In this document: piece after piece, positions 15,921 through 24,666 of the stretch
Layout: every line of letters starts with the position of its first letter
Numbering within the stretch: position 1 is the first letter of the stretch
Assembly: GCA_025355585.1 (NCBI GenBank)
Contig: JANXZJ010000079.1
Location: forward strand, 79,498-143,497
Direction: 5' to 3'
Origin: Mariniphaga sp.
GTDB lineage: Bacteria > Bacteroidota > Bacteroidia > Bacteroidales > Prolixibacteraceae
Length of the DNA stretch: 64,000 nucleotides
The notes under the pieces: model-generated
The model's database searches: none
Told to the model about the DNA's origin: nothing
What the model saw: only the letters and a program-made list of their open reading frames with translations
Program-made: the position numbers and the translations under genes

Positions 15921-16373
15921 ATGGAAAAACATCTGAAAGTAAGTGCAATAAAAGATGGCACTGTCATTGATCATATCCCCACAAAAGCGCTTTTTAAGGT
16001 AATTAAAATTCTCAAACTTGAAGAGTGCAGCCAAATGGTTACTTTTGGTAATAACCTCGACAGCAAGGCAATGGGTGCAAAAGCAATTATTAAAATCGCC
16101 AACCGGTTTTTTGCTGACGAAGAAGTGAATAAAATTGCATTAGTGGCACCTCACGCAAAACTAAATACGATTCGTGACTACAACGTGATCGAAAAACGTG
16201 TTGTTGAAACCCCCGGGGAAATCAGAGGAATTGTCAGATGCTTCAATCCTAGCTGTATAACCAATGCCGAAAATATTACAACCCGTTTCGAAGTGCTTTC
16301 CGACAAACCAATTGCAATGAAATGTTTTTATTGCGAAAAAATAACGAATGAAAACGAAATGGTTTTCTTCTAA
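15921..16373 (+). CDS. pyrI: Aspartate carbamoyltransferase regulatory subunit
   Basis: PyrI binds CTP/ATP and conveys allosteric control to PyrB. The 150-residue protein has the N-terminal nucleotide-binding domain (KVSAIKDGTVIDHIP, then KAIIKIANRFF) and a C-terminal zinc domain with four cysteines in the CFNPSC...MKCFYC arrangement (about 108-141). It is the second gene of the pyrBI operon. Confidence 0.97.
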   Translation: MEKHLKVSAIKDGTVIDHIPTKALFKVIKILKLEECSQMVTFGNNLDSKAMGAKAIIKIANRFFADEEVNKIALVAPHAKLNTIRDYNVIEKRVVETPGEIRGIVRCFNPSCITNAENITTRFEVLSDKPIAMKCFYCEKITNENEMVFF

Positions 16374-16402
16374 AATTCGAAAACAACTTAATGTAGGGCA
16401 AG

Positions 16403-16861
16403 ATGAAAACTGAACTTAAACAACTACTTCTGGAAATTGACAGCTTCGTTTCGTCAGGAACAACCAGGAGTGAGATTTTACTGAATACATGCAAACTACT
16501 AAAAGACAATGTATATCACTATGATTGGGTTGGATTCTATCTGCTTGATGAGCAGAATTCAAATCTGATTCTGGAGGTGTACGACGGAAAAACCACCGAA
16601 CATACTATGATTCCGGTTGGAAAAGGAGTATGTGGACAAGTTGCTGAGAGTAAAAAACTTAAAGTTGTTCAGGACGTGAGCCAGGAAGGTAACTATATCG
16701 CCTGCAGCCTGGATGTACAAAGCGAAATAGTGGTGCCAATTTTGAAGGGAGATAAATTTGTAGCCGAAATCGACATTGATTCCCACTCCCCTTCCCCATT
16801 TACCGTTGACGACGAAATATTTTTGACTTCGGTATGCCAGAAACTTTCGGTATTATTTTGA
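16403..16861 (+). CDS. GAF-domain protein, free-methionine-(R)-sulfoxide reductase type
   Basis: The 152-residue single GAF domain matches the fRMsr/YebR family: WVGFYLL (about 42-48), IPVGKGVCG (70-78), the IAC motif (99-101) and IDIDSHSPSPF near the C terminus. E. coli fRMsr uses Cys84, Cys94 and Cys118. The equivalents of the last two are Cys77 and Cys101, with the same 24-residue spacing, but the position matching Cys84 is His67. The enzyme would reduce free L-methionine-R-sulfoxide; the missing resolving cysteine suggests another recycling route or a changed role. It starts 29 bases after pyrI and may be read with it. Confidence 0.8.
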   Translation: MKTELKQLLLEIDSFVSSGTTRSEILLNTCKLLKDNVYHYDWVGFYLLDEQNSNLILEVYDGKTTEHTMIPVGKGVCGQVAESKKLKVVQDVSQEGNYIACSLDVQSEIVVPILKGDKFVAEIDIDSHSPSPFTVDDEIFLTSVCQKLSVLF

Positions 16862-16878
16862 ACAAAGTATTGTAGTTC

Positions 16879-16906
16879 AAAAAAGCTGGATAACTCCAGC
16901 TTTTTT
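16879..16906. terminator. Bidirectional intrinsic terminator
   Basis: A 12-bp stem AAAAAAGCTGGA / TCCAGCTTTTTT with a four-base loop sits between two convergent genes. A and T runs on the flanks make it usable from both sides. Confidence 0.9.
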
Positions 16907-16909
16907 TGA

Positions 16910-17374
16910 TTATCGGATTCTGTCAATTGACCTCACAAGTAATTCATCCTTCGATATGGCCCTGATGGCCAGATAAATTAATATTGCAGCTATTACAGGA
17001 AAAACGAGATAAATGGTAAGTGAATAGACCCCCATTAATAATTTAGCACCCGACCAAACATAGTAAAAGATTAATCCGCCAAGACCAAGCAGTATAAAAA
17101 TATTAATCGTTGAAATCCTCATTTGGAGAACTCTGTTTTTATACAGAAAAATAGTCACCAAAATAAGTATCAGGCTCATAGCCCATAACAAAACTAACGG
17201 CAGACTACTGTAAATAATTTCAGATTTTTGAACTCCTTCAAGATAAATTCCTTTAATATCAAAACGATAAATACTTCCCTCTTTCCCGGCAATTTCTGCA
17301 AACGGAACATAGAAAAGGGCACCGATTAGGATTTCTGCAATCAGCAAATAAACTGTTTGAATTCTCTGTATCAT
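16910..17374 (-). CDS. DUF4293 integral membrane protein
   Basis: The 154-residue protein begins MIQRIQTVYLL, the hallmark start of the Bacteroidetes DUF4293 family, and has four predicted membrane segments (about 8-25, 57-75, 87-107, 115-138). Function is unknown. It is monocistronic, convergent with the GAF gene, and ends in a short basic cytoplasmic tail. In many Bacteroidetes a DUF4293 gene lies near rho or housekeeping genes, so it is probably a core membrane protein. Confidence 0.85.
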   Translation of the reverse strand: MIQRIQTVYLLIAEILIGALFYVPFAEIAGKEGSIYRFDIKGIYLEGVQKSEIIYSSLPLVLLWAMSLILILVTIFLYKNRVLQMRISTINIFILLGLGGLIFYYVWSGAKLLMGVYSLTIYLVFPVIAAILIYLAIRAISKDELLVRSIDRIR

Positions 17375-17548
17375 TATTTTATAATTTTCTACAAAAATAT
17401 CAATTATGAGTTAAAAACCATGTGTAACTAATCGAACTTTGAAGTCCTTTTTCATCTTAAAACCGGCAATACGTCCAAACGGCATCAGCAAAACAGCTTC
17501 TACCAACATTCAAGAACAATTATTTTAAACTGATTTTGCTTATGTCCA

Positions 17549-17556
17549 TATTTTTG
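17549..17556 (+). promoter_or_regulatory. Candidate -7 element of the nucleoside phosphorylase gene
   Basis: TATTTTTG, a perfect TAnnTTTG, lies 32 bases before the ATG. TTTG at 17535-17538 is too close to be a standard -33 element. The remaining 170 bases of this gap hold nothing recognisable. Confidence 0.45.
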
Positions 17557-17588
17557 AATAGTTTTGGTTAAAACTAGTTTATAAAATA

Positions 17589-18467
17589 ATGACAAATAAA
17601 ATAGCACCATCTGAATTGATTTTGAATGCTGACGGCTCCATCTTTCATTTACATCTTAAACCGGGTCAAATTGCCACTGATGTAATCCTGGTCGGTGACC
17701 CGGGCAGAGTTGAAATGATTGCAGATTTTTTTGACGAGATTGAGGTAAAAGCCCAGAACAGAGAATTTGTCACCGTTACAGGACGTTACAAGGGAAAAAG
17801 AATTACAGTGCTCTCTACGGGTATCGGAACCGATAACATTGATATTGTGATCAATGAACTTGATGCGTTGGTGAACATCGATCTCGGGACACGTGAGATC
17901 AAAGCAGATAAAACAAGTTTGAACCTGATCAGAATCGGTACTTCAGGCGCATTGCAGGGGGATATACCGGTTGATGCGTTTCTGGTATCACGCAAAGCTG
18001 TTGGGTTCGACGGTTTGATGAACTTCTACGCCAGGCGCGAAGAAATTGCTGACATTGCATTTGAAAATACTTTTAAGAGTTATACAAACTGGAATCCATT
18101 GCTGGCTTCACCATATGTTGTTGACTGCAATGAAGACCTTTACAACAAAATTACAGATGGTGATTTTATCCCCGGAATTACAATCTCGGCCCCAGGATTT
18201 TACGGCCCCCAGGGAAGGGAATTGCGTTTGAATATAATAGACCGGCAAATTAATGACAAGATTGAAGCATTCCGCTTTAATGAGATGAAAATCACGAATT
18301 ACGAAATGGAGTGTTCTGCAATATATGGTCTTAGCAAATTACTGGGACATCAGGCACTTACAGTTTGTATTATCATCGCAAACCGTATCAGCCGAGATGC
18401 GAGCAGTGACTATAAACCGGTGATGAAAAGACTTGTAATTAAGATCCTCGATAAGTTGACCCAATAG
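17589..18467 (+). CDS. Nucleoside phosphorylase (uridine/purine phosphorylase family)
   Basis: The 292-residue product belongs to the PNP/UDP phosphorylase superfamily, which splits nucleosides with phosphate in salvage. Seen motifs are VGDPGRVEMIADFFD (about 36-50), the Arg of the phosphate site in QNREFVTVTGRYKG (about 58-71), STGIGTDNIDIVINEL (about 77-92), RIGTSGALQ (about 117-125) and YEMECSAIYGLS (about 239-250). The substrate (uridine or a purine nucleoside) cannot be fixed by eye. The next gene starts six bases after the stop, so the two are co-transcribed. Confidence 0.88.
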   Translation: MTNKIAPSELILNADGSIFHLHLKPGQIATDVILVGDPGRVEMIADFFDEIEVKAQNREFVTVTGRYKGKRITVLSTGIGTDNIDIVINELDALVNIDLGTREIKADKTSLNLIRIGTSGALQGDIPVDAFLVSRKAVGFDGLMNFYARREEIADIAFENTFKSYTNWNPLLASPYVVDCNEDLYNKITDGDFIPGITISAPGFYGPQGRELRLNIIDRQINDKIEAFRFNEMKITNYEMECSAIYGLSKLLGHQALTVCIIIANRISRDASSDYKPVMKRLVIKILDKLTQ

Positions 18468-18473
18468 AAGAGT

Positions 18474-19343
18474 ATGGATGAAATTGTAAATATTGATACA
18501 CTACTTGCATTGATTGACGATCGCGACGAAGAAGTTTTCTTTGCCGTAAGGGACAAATTATTCGAATCCGGACCTGCGATATTACCTGTTCTGGAGTATG
18601 CATTGAGCAATTCAGAAAATTTGCTGCAACACGATCGCCTTGAACTGATTATTAGTCAACTTAAACTATCAAGACTGGTCGAGAAAACAGCACAATGGGC
18701 CATTTCGGAAAATAAAACACTTTTGGACGGATGGATTTTGGCAAACACAATACACTATCCAACAATCGCTCCCGAAAAGATTGATGTCCTTATTCAAAAA
18801 ATTGTCCGCGATACCTGGATTGAATTTAACGATGCCCTGACTTCACTCGAAAAAGTGTCGATCATCAACCACGTTTTTTTCGAATTATACCATTTTGAGC
18901 TAAATACACCCGATATTTATGCTCCCGAGAACTGTCTTATAAATAACCTGCTGGTTTCACGAAGGGGAAATCTTATCTCACTTTCTACTTTATATTGCAT
19001 TCTTGCTCAAAAATTAAATCTTCCGATCCATCCGGTTGGGATTGGTCAATACCTGATCATGGGTTATTACGAACCCCAGATTTCGAAAGAAGTTTACGGT
19101 GAAAATGCCGATCCCTACCTGTTTTATATCAATATGGAGCATAAAGGCGCCATCATCGGTGCAAAGGAGTTAGAGTATTTTGTGCATGAGAATAAAGAAA
19201 GCCTCGAAAATGCAACTCCCCTGAGTGCAGAAACCCTGATTAAAAAGCTGCTTGTTTCGCTCAAACAATGTTACAAATCAGTAGGAGATGATGAAAAAGC
19301 GGAGTTGACAGAGAAATTACTCGAAATACTTCGAAAGTTTTAA
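18474..19343 (+). CDS. SirB1/transglutaminase-like (Transglut_core2) protein
   Basis: The 289-residue protein matches the SirB1/YchA family. An N-terminal helical segment is followed by a transglutaminase-like core: INHVFFELYHFE (about 125-136), NCLINNLLVSRRGNLISLSTLYCILAQKLNLPIHPVGIGQYLIMGY (about 152-195), and HKGAII (about 223). In the Cys-His-Asp frame of true transglutaminases the usual Cys position lies in the RRGNLISLS segment, where Asn/Ile/Ser stand, so catalysis is doubtful. Function is unknown. Confidence 0.8.
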   Translation: MDEIVNIDTLLALIDDRDEEVFFAVRDKLFESGPAILPVLEYALSNSENLLQHDRLELIISQLKLSRLVEKTAQWAISENKTLLDGWILANTIHYPTIAPEKIDVLIQKIVRDTWIEFNDALTSLEKVSIINHVFFELYHFELNTPDIYAPENCLINNLLVSRRGNLISLSTLYCILAQKLNLPIHPVGIGQYLIMGYYEPQISKEVYGENADPYLFYINMEHKGAIIGAKELEYFVHENKESLENATPLSAETLIKKLLVSLKQCYKSVGDDEKAELTEKLLEILRKF

Positions 19344-19380
19344 TATGAAAAATGGGGCTTTCGGCCCCATCTTTCATATT
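19342..19380. terminator. Convergent intrinsic terminator
   Basis: AATATGAAAAATGGGGC pairs with GCCCCATCTTTCATATT around a TTTCG loop, overlapping the stop codon of the SirB1-like gene. It serves this gene and the convergent rny. Confidence 0.85.
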
Positions 19381-19398
19381 ACATCAGAATCAAATTTT

Positions 19399-20952
19399 CT
19401 ATTTTGCATAGCTCACAGCCCGTGTTTCACGGATAACTGTGATTTTCACCTGACCAGGATAAGTCATTTCATCCTGAATTTTCTTCGCGATATCATACGA
19501 AAGATTTTCGGCTTCTATGTCCGTCATCTTATCACTTCCAACAATCACCCGAAGTTCGCGCCCTGCCTGAATTGCATATGTTTTAGTCACGCCAGGATAC
19601 GAAAGCGCCATGTTTTCGAGGTCATTTAACCGTTTGATGTACGATTCAACGGCTTCACGGCGGGCACCGGGACGGGCACCTGAAATAGCGTCACAAGCCT
19701 GTACGATCGGTGCAAGTAAGCTATCCATCTCAACTTCATCGTGATGAGATCCGATAGCATTGCAGATATCGGGTTTTTCCTTGAACTTTTCAGCCAATTT
19801 CATCCCCAAAATCGCATGTGGTAATTCGGGCTCATCATCCGGAACTTTACCAATATCGTGCAGTAATCCGGCACGTTTGGCACGTTTAGGATTGAGTCCC
19901 AACTCTGCAGCCATGATGGCACACAAGTTGGCAGTCTCACGCGAATGCTGTAATAAATTTTGGCCGTACGATGAGCGGTATTTCATTTTACCGATCAGGC
20001 GGATCAATTCAGGATGTAATCCATGAACGCCAAGATCAATCGTTGTACGTTTACCGGTTTCTATAATCTCCTCCTCGACTTGTTTCTTTACTTTATTCAC
20101 AACCTCTTCAATGCGGGCCGGATGGATACGCCCGTCCGTAACAAGCTGATGTAAAGCCAGCCGGGCAATTTCGCGCCTTACCGGGTCAAAAGCCGAGAGC
20201 ACAATCGCTTCGGGGGTGTCATCAACAATAATTTCAACTCCTGTCGCAGCTTCGAGGGCACGAATATTTCGTCCTTCGCGTCCGATGATCCTGCCTTTGA
20301 TTTCGTCACTCTCGATATGAAAAACAGTAACAGAGTTTTCGATCGCCGTTTCGGAAGCAACACGCTGAATCGATTTGACAATGATCTTTTTAGCCTCTTT
20401 GTTGGCCGTCATCTTAGCTTCATCCATAATCTCCTGAATGAATGACATTGCTTCCGTTTTAGCCTCATTTTTCAATGAGTCAATAAGCTGTGATTTTGCC
20501 TCGTCTGCTGAGATACCTGATAAAGCCTCGAGTTGTTGTACCTGTTGTTTATGCAGTTTCTGCATCTCCTCTTCTCTTTGTTCAACTAATTCAAGCTGAA
20601 CATTCAGGTTTTCGCGAATCGAATCAATTTCCCGCTCCGAATTTTCAAAATCTTTAATACTGCGCTGCAGCTCTTCTTTCCGTTGAAGATAAATGGTCTC
20701 TTTCTGCTTTAATTTGTTTTCTGTACTCGAAATCCTAAGATTCCGCTCATTAATGTAAGTTTCATGCTCCGATTTAAGTTGCATAAACTTCTCCTTCGCC
20801 TGAAGCATCTTTTTCTCTTTCAGTACTTCAGCCTGTACCTCTGCATCGGCAAGCAATTTTTCCTTTTTCTTCGTCAGCATCATATCCCACAGAAAATAGG
20901 CGGCGGTACCTCCTATCAACAGTGTAAGAATGCCAGTGATAATTATGTCCAT
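19399..20952 (-). CDS. rny: Ribonuclease Y
   Basis: RNase Y is a membrane-anchored endoribonuclease that starts mRNA decay. The 517 residues comprise an N-terminal anchor (about 3-22), a long charged coiled coil (about 30-200), a KH domain (about 208-270, with [26 protein letters not shown]) and an HD domain (about 335-430, [12 protein letters not shown] and SHHDEVE). The order and length are canonical for the family. It lies directly downstream of zapA on the same strand, separated by a 118-base gap with a long stem-loop. Confidence 0.98.
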   Translation of the reverse strand: MDIIITGILTLLIGGTAAYFLWDMMLTKKKEKLLADAEVQAEVLKEKKMLQAKEKFMQLKSEHETYINERNLRISSTENKLKQKETIYLQRKEELQRSIKDFENSEREIDSIRENLNVQLELVEQREEEMQKLHKQQVQQLEALSGISADEAKSQLIDSLKNEAKTEAMSFIQEIMDEAKMTANKEAKKIIVKSIQRVASETAIENSVTVFHIESDEIKGRIIGREGRNIRALEAATGVEIIVDDTPEAIVLSAFDPVRREIARLALHQLVTDGRIHPARIEEVVNKVKKQVEEEIIETGKRTTIDLGVHGLHPELIRLIGKMKYRSSYGQNLLQHSRETANLCAIMAAELGLNPKRAKRAGLLHDIGKVPDDEPELPHAILGMKLAEKFKEKPDICNAIGSHHDEVEMDSLLAPIVQACDAISGARPGARREAVESYIKRLNDLENMALSYPGVTKTYAIQAGRELRVIVGSDKMTDIEAENLSYDIAKKIQDEMTYPGQVKITVIRETRAVSYAK

Positions 20953-20979
20953 TAGTAAAATACAATTAAAGGTTTAACA

Positions 20980-21052
20980 AAAAAATACCGCAAATTCAAA
21001 TTACCCGATAAGCAGTAAAACTGCTCATCCTGAATAATTGAAAAATGCGGGT
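20980..21052 (-). terminator. Long imperfect stem-loop between zapA and rny (terminator or small RNA)
   Basis: On the minus strand, ACCCGCA (21052-21046) pairs imperfectly with TGCGGT (20992-20987). Inner segments CAATTATTC/GGTAATTTG pair around a bubble, and GAGCAG-TTTTA-CTGCT forms the tip (21025-21011). A run of Ts follows (20986-20980). It could simply terminate the zapA operon. The closing stem, central bubble and apical hairpin also recall 6S RNA, which is encoded beside zapA in proteobacteria. That reading is unproven, since the visible structure is only about 66 nt. Confidence 0.6.
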
Positions 21053-21070
21053 CTATTTAGAATTTAAAAA

Positions 21071-21364
21071 CTAATTCTCCTTTTCAAGAAACTCTGCCAG
21101 AAAATCATTCATCACTTCCAATTCATCGACCAATGGCGAAATATCAATACGCTTTTCGGTATCAAACTTCTGAATTACAAACTGGAGTGTCGCCATAGCA
21201 AGACAATCCTGCAAGTCTTTCGAAGCATACTTTTGCTTATATTGAACCACCTTTTCGTTGATAATTTTCGCTGCCTTACGAATACCCTCCTCCTCATTGC
21301 GATCAATCCTCAAAGGATACATACGGTCGGCTATATTGATATTTATCGAAAGTTTATCATCCAT
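21071..21364 (-). CDS. zapA: Cell division protein ZapA
   Basis: ZapA binds and bundles FtsZ filaments. The 97-residue length, the N-terminal beta strands with INIADRMYPLRIDRNEEEGIRKAAKIINEKV (about 8-38) and the C-terminal helix forming a coiled coil match the family. It begins 11 bases after the upstream coiled-coil gene on the same strand. Confidence 0.9.
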   Translation of the reverse strand: MDDKLSININIADRMYPLRIDRNEEEGIRKAAKIINEKVVQYKQKYASKDLQDCLAMATLQFVIQKFDTEKRIDISPLVDELEVMNDFLAEFLEKEN

Positions 21365-21375
21365 AGCATGTTGTA

Positions 21376-21669
21376 TTACTTATTCAACAGAGCAATACAT
21401 TTGTCTATTTCCCGCACTATTCTGTTTATCTTTATTTTTGCTTCATGTGGATCTTCATCCGCACCAAGCAACGATTTTGCAAACTTTAGATCTTCCTGCT
21501 TTTTAGCCAGCTCCTCATTCTGTAAATTGAGTAACCGGATCTGCTCTCTCATTTGCGATTGTTCTTCGATTAACTGTTGCTTCTCCCTTTTCATCCGTAA
21601 GTTAAGATTGATCAGTTTATCGAGCTTACCTTTAAATTCCCGCAATAAAACAGTTTCACGCTCCGTCAT
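21376..21669 (-). CDS. Short coiled-coil protein upstream of zapA
   Basis: The 97-residue protein is almost entirely a heptad-patterned, charged coiled coil (about 5-65: LREFKGKLDKLINLNLRMK and on) ending in a short helix with KIKINRIVREIDKCIALLN. No signal peptide or other domain is visible. Its position directly before zapA suggests a ZapA partner, loosely comparable to ZapB, but that is inference; the family itself was not recognised. Confidence 0.75.
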   Translation of the reverse strand: MTERETVLLREFKGKLDKLINLNLRMKREKQQLIEEQSQMREQIRLLNLQNEELAKKQEDLKFAKSLLGADEDPHEAKIKINRIVREIDKCIALLNK

Positions 21670-21687
21670 ACCTATCGTTTACTGAGA

Positions 21688-21695
21688 CAAAGTTA
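21688..21695 (-). promoter_or_regulatory. Candidate -7 element of the coiled-coil/zapA operon
   Basis: The minus strand reads TAACTTTG, a match to TAnnTTTG, 19 bases before the start codon of the first gene. Confidence 0.45.
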
Positions 21696-21794
21696 ATATT
21701 TTAATCATATTGCGAAAATATCTTAATCAATTAATTGCTTCGAAACGCTTTTAAAAGTTTATTAATTTAGCCATTTCTTTGAAAATTGTCAAAA

Positions 21795-23516
21795 ATGAGA
21801 GTTGTTTTATTGATTTTAGTACTGTTTGTTGGTTTTTCTTCTGTGCCTTATGCTCAAAACATCCCTGTTAATGATTCATTTACAAGCCCTCTAAATCCTC
21901 CGTTCTTTTTCTCCGGGGATTTTGGCGAATTAAGGACTTCTCATTTTCATTCTGGCCTTGATTACCGTACGCAGGGGCGAACCGGACTGCCTGTGTATGC
22001 TGTTAAGGACGGATATATTTCCAGAATCGGTATCTCTCCTACTGGTTATGGTAACGCGCTATATATGAACCACCCTGACGGAACTTCATCAGTTTACGGC
22101 CATCTCGAGAGGTTTCAACCCCAACTGCAGGAATACGTTAAAGACAAACAATATGATCGTGAGAGTTTTCAGCTGAATATCACCCTTGCTTCTGGCGAAT
22201 TTCACTTTAAAAAAGGTGAGATCATCGCATGGTCAGGTAATAGCGGAAGCTCAGGTGGTCCGCATCTTCATTTTGAAATCAGGAATACAAAATCTGAAAG
22301 AGCTTATAATCCATTGTTCTACAAATTAGGAATTAAGGACAACAGCGCACCCAAAATAACCGCCTTGTACGTTTACCCGTTGACGGCAAACAGTAACGTG
22401 GGTCAGGACCGGAGCAAAAAAAGGTTTGAAACGATACCTGTGCCAGGTGGATACCGCTTAAAACTAAATCTCCCCATTGGCCTTTTCGGCAAAATAGGTT
22501 ATGGAATTCAGGCCGATGATGATTTCAACGGGGTTGGATTAAAAATTGGCATCTATTCCGCTGCTCTGTTTTGCGACGGCCGGCAGGTTTTCGGCTTTAA
22601 AATGAATAATTTTTCATTCGACGATACACGGTATGCCAATTCACAAGCCGATTTCGAAGAGTATCAAAAATCGCATCACTGGATTCAACGATTATATAAG
22701 CAACCTGGAAATCGCCTCGATATTTATGATCCGGAGGACAAAAGCGGAGTTCTAAACCTTGATGACGGGAAAGGGCATGAATATGAGATCGTTGTGTCAG
22801 ACGCATTTAAAAATAAAACCAGCCTGAAGTTTCATACCACGAGTAAAAAATCATCGTTGCCTGCTAAAAATCAATCTTCCGGTAAACTTTTTCAATATAA
22901 TCAATCCAACGAATTTGAAAATGACAAAATCCGGATCGATATGCCTGCAGGTGCACTGTATGATAACCTTGACTTCGTCTGGAAATCGTCACCTAAGCCT
23001 TCGGGCTGTTATTCAGAATTACACCAGGTAAGTTCAAAGTTTATCCCATTACAGAAACCCTACACACTTTCTATAAAATGTGACTGGATTCCTGATAACT
23101 TAAGAAATAAGGCTTTAATTGTATTGGTTGACCCGGCATCGGGACAGAAATCGGCGGTTGGCGGCGAATATTCGGGCGGATGGGTAACTGCGAAAACAAA
23201 TCTTCTGGGAAGTTTTGCTATCGCAATTGACAAAACACCTCCTTCGATTACAGCATTAAGTATTAAGGATAAAAAAACGCTTACAAATCCTTCAAAAATA
23301 CAGTTCAAAATTACAGACGATCTTTCGGGAATAAAAACTTATCGCGGTGAAATTGACGGCAATTGGGTGCTCTACGAATATGATGCAAAATCAAAATTGC
23401 TTACCTACACTTTCGACAAAAGCAGGATGGCTTTCGGAAAATCGCATCTGGTTAGACTGATGGTAACCGACAACCAGGGAAACAGTAATGAATATAAAGC
23501 AGTTATATACAAATGA
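21795..23516 (+). CDS. M23-family (LytM) peptidase, exported
   Basis: The 573-residue product is a cell-wall metallo-endopeptidase. The ATG at 21795 is preferred over a TTG nine bases upstream because the signal peptide (MRVVLLILVLFVGFSS, cleaved near YAQ) begins there. The M23 domain lies at about 38-175, with the zinc motifs HSGLDYR, GHLERF and the HLHFE of GGPHLHFEIR. The roughly 390 remaining residues form beta-rich, immunoglobulin-like regions (for example ITALSIKDKKTLTNPSKIQF) of unknown role, perhaps for binding. It overlaps anmK by four bases. Confidence 0.9.
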   Translation: MRVVLLILVLFVGFSSVPYAQNIPVNDSFTSPLNPPFFFSGDFGELRTSHFHSGLDYRTQGRTGLPVYAVKDGYISRIGISPTGYGNALYMNHPDGTSSVYGHLERFQPQLQEYVKDKQYDRESFQLNITLASGEFHFKKGEIIAWSGNSGSSGGPHLHFEIRNTKSERAYNPLFYKLGIKDNSAPKITALYVYPLTANSNVGQDRSKKRFETIPVPGGYRLKLNLPIGLFGKIGYGIQADDDFNGVGLKIGIYSAALFCDGRQVFGFKMNNFSFDDTRYANSQADFEEYQKSHHWIQRLYKQPGNRLDIYDPEDKSGVLNLDDGKGHEYEIVVSDAFKNKTSLKFHTTSKKSSLPAKNQSSGKLFQYNQSNEFENDKIRIDMPAGALYDNLDFVWKSSPKPSGCYSELHQVSSKFIPLQKPYTLSIKCDWIPDNLRNKALIVLVDPASGQKSAVGGEYSGGWVTAKTNLLGSFAIAIDKTPPSITALSIKDKKTLTNPSKIQFKITDDLSGIKTYRGEIDGNWVLYEYDAKSKLLTYTFDKSRMAFGKSHLVRLMVTDNQGNSNEYKAVIYK

Positions 23517-24568
23517 GAACATTAGCGCTTGGCATCATGTCGGGGACATCGCTTGACGGAATCGACATCGCATTATGCCGTTTTACACAGACTGACGACA
23601 AATGGACCTACGAAATAGTGGAGGCAGAAACAATTGCCTATCCATCCGTGTGGCTCGAAAAGTTAAAGGAAGCCCCTAACCTGAAGGCTGAGGAGTTTTT
23701 GATGCTGAACGATGAATATGGTTGTTATACTGGTAAACTGATTAATGAATTTCTTAAGGGAAAAGAGTCGCCACAGCTGATTGCCTCCCATGGCCATACG
23801 ATATTCCACCAACCCGGGAAAAAGTTCACCTATCAGTTAGGAAACGGTGCTTCAATTGCTGCTTCAACCCAAATTACAACGGTTAGCGATTTCAGAAGTT
23901 TCGATGTTGCACTTGGTGGTCAAGGGGCACCGCTTGTTCCAATTGGTGATCAGCTGCTCTTCGCCGAATTCAACTATTGCCTGAACATAGGCGGGTTTGC
24001 CAATATTTCGTTTGACCAGAATGGTACCCGAATCGCATTTGATGTTTGTCCGACCAACATAGTTTTGAATGAATTGGCACTTCAGAAAGGATTTGCATTC
24101 GATAAGGATGGTGGTTTGGGGGCTGCTGGAAAAATAAGCGAAACATTGCTTCATGAACTCAACAATCTTGATTTCTACCGTCAAAAATGGCCAAAATCAC
24201 TGGGACGTGAATGGATTGAAAATCAAATAATGCCTTTATTATCAGCTTCGGGGCTCTCCATCGAAGATCAGGCAGCCACAATGTACGAACACATCGCATT
24301 ACAGATTTCAACTATTATTGGGAATGATGGCAAACTGTTGGCAACCGGTGGCGGATCAAAAAATCGGTTCCTTATCGAACAGTTAAAGCTTAAAACCTCT
24401 TGCCAGATCGTTCTTCCCGACGAAAAATTAATTGACTTCAAAGAGGCGCTCATATTTGCTTTTCTGGGTGTTCTTGCTTTCAATGGCCAGATCAACATTC
24501 GTGCTTCGGTTACAGGGGCAACCCGCGATCACATAGGAGGGATCATTTATAATATGGGCAATAAGTGA
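23513..24568 (+). CDS. anmK: Anhydro-N-acetylmuramic acid kinase
   Basis: AnmK opens and phosphorylates 1,6-anhydro-MurNAc to MurNAc-6-P during peptidoglycan recycling. The 351-residue length is normal. The sugar-kinase fold shows GIMSGTSLDGIDIALC (about 7-22), the catalytic-loop region ASHGHTIFHQPG (about 90-101), GGQGAPLVPIGD (about 138-149), NIGGFANIS (about 157-165) and LLATGGGSKN (about 279-288). The ATGA overlap with the M23 peptidase gene links cell-wall cutting with recycling of its products. Confidence 0.95.
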   Translation: MRTLALGIMSGTSLDGIDIALCRFTQTDDKWTYEIVEAETIAYPSVWLEKLKEAPNLKAEEFLMLNDEYGCYTGKLINEFLKGKESPQLIASHGHTIFHQPGKKFTYQLGNGASIAASTQITTVSDFRSFDVALGGQGAPLVPIGDQLLFAEFNYCLNIGGFANISFDQNGTRIAFDVCPTNIVLNELALQKGFAFDKDGGLGAAGKISETLLHELNNLDFYRQKWPKSLGREWIENQIMPLLSASGLSIEDQAATMYEHIALQISTIIGNDGKLLATGGGSKNRFLIEQLKLKTSCQIVLPDEKLIDFKEALIFAFLGVLAFNGQINIRASVTGATRDHIGGIIYNMGNK

Positions 24569-24632
24569 CAAAACTCATTAAAAAAAGCACTTTATCCATC
24601 TGATTAAAAAGTTATACCTACAACTTATTTCA

Positions 24633-24640
24633 TATTTTTG
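24633..24640 (+). promoter_or_regulatory. Candidate -7 element of the C69 dipeptidase gene
   Basis: TATTTTTG, a perfect TAnnTTTG, lies 26 bases before the ATG. A clear -33 element is missing. Confidence 0.45.
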
Positions 24641-24666
24641 TCACAAACTGTATTAATATATTTACA

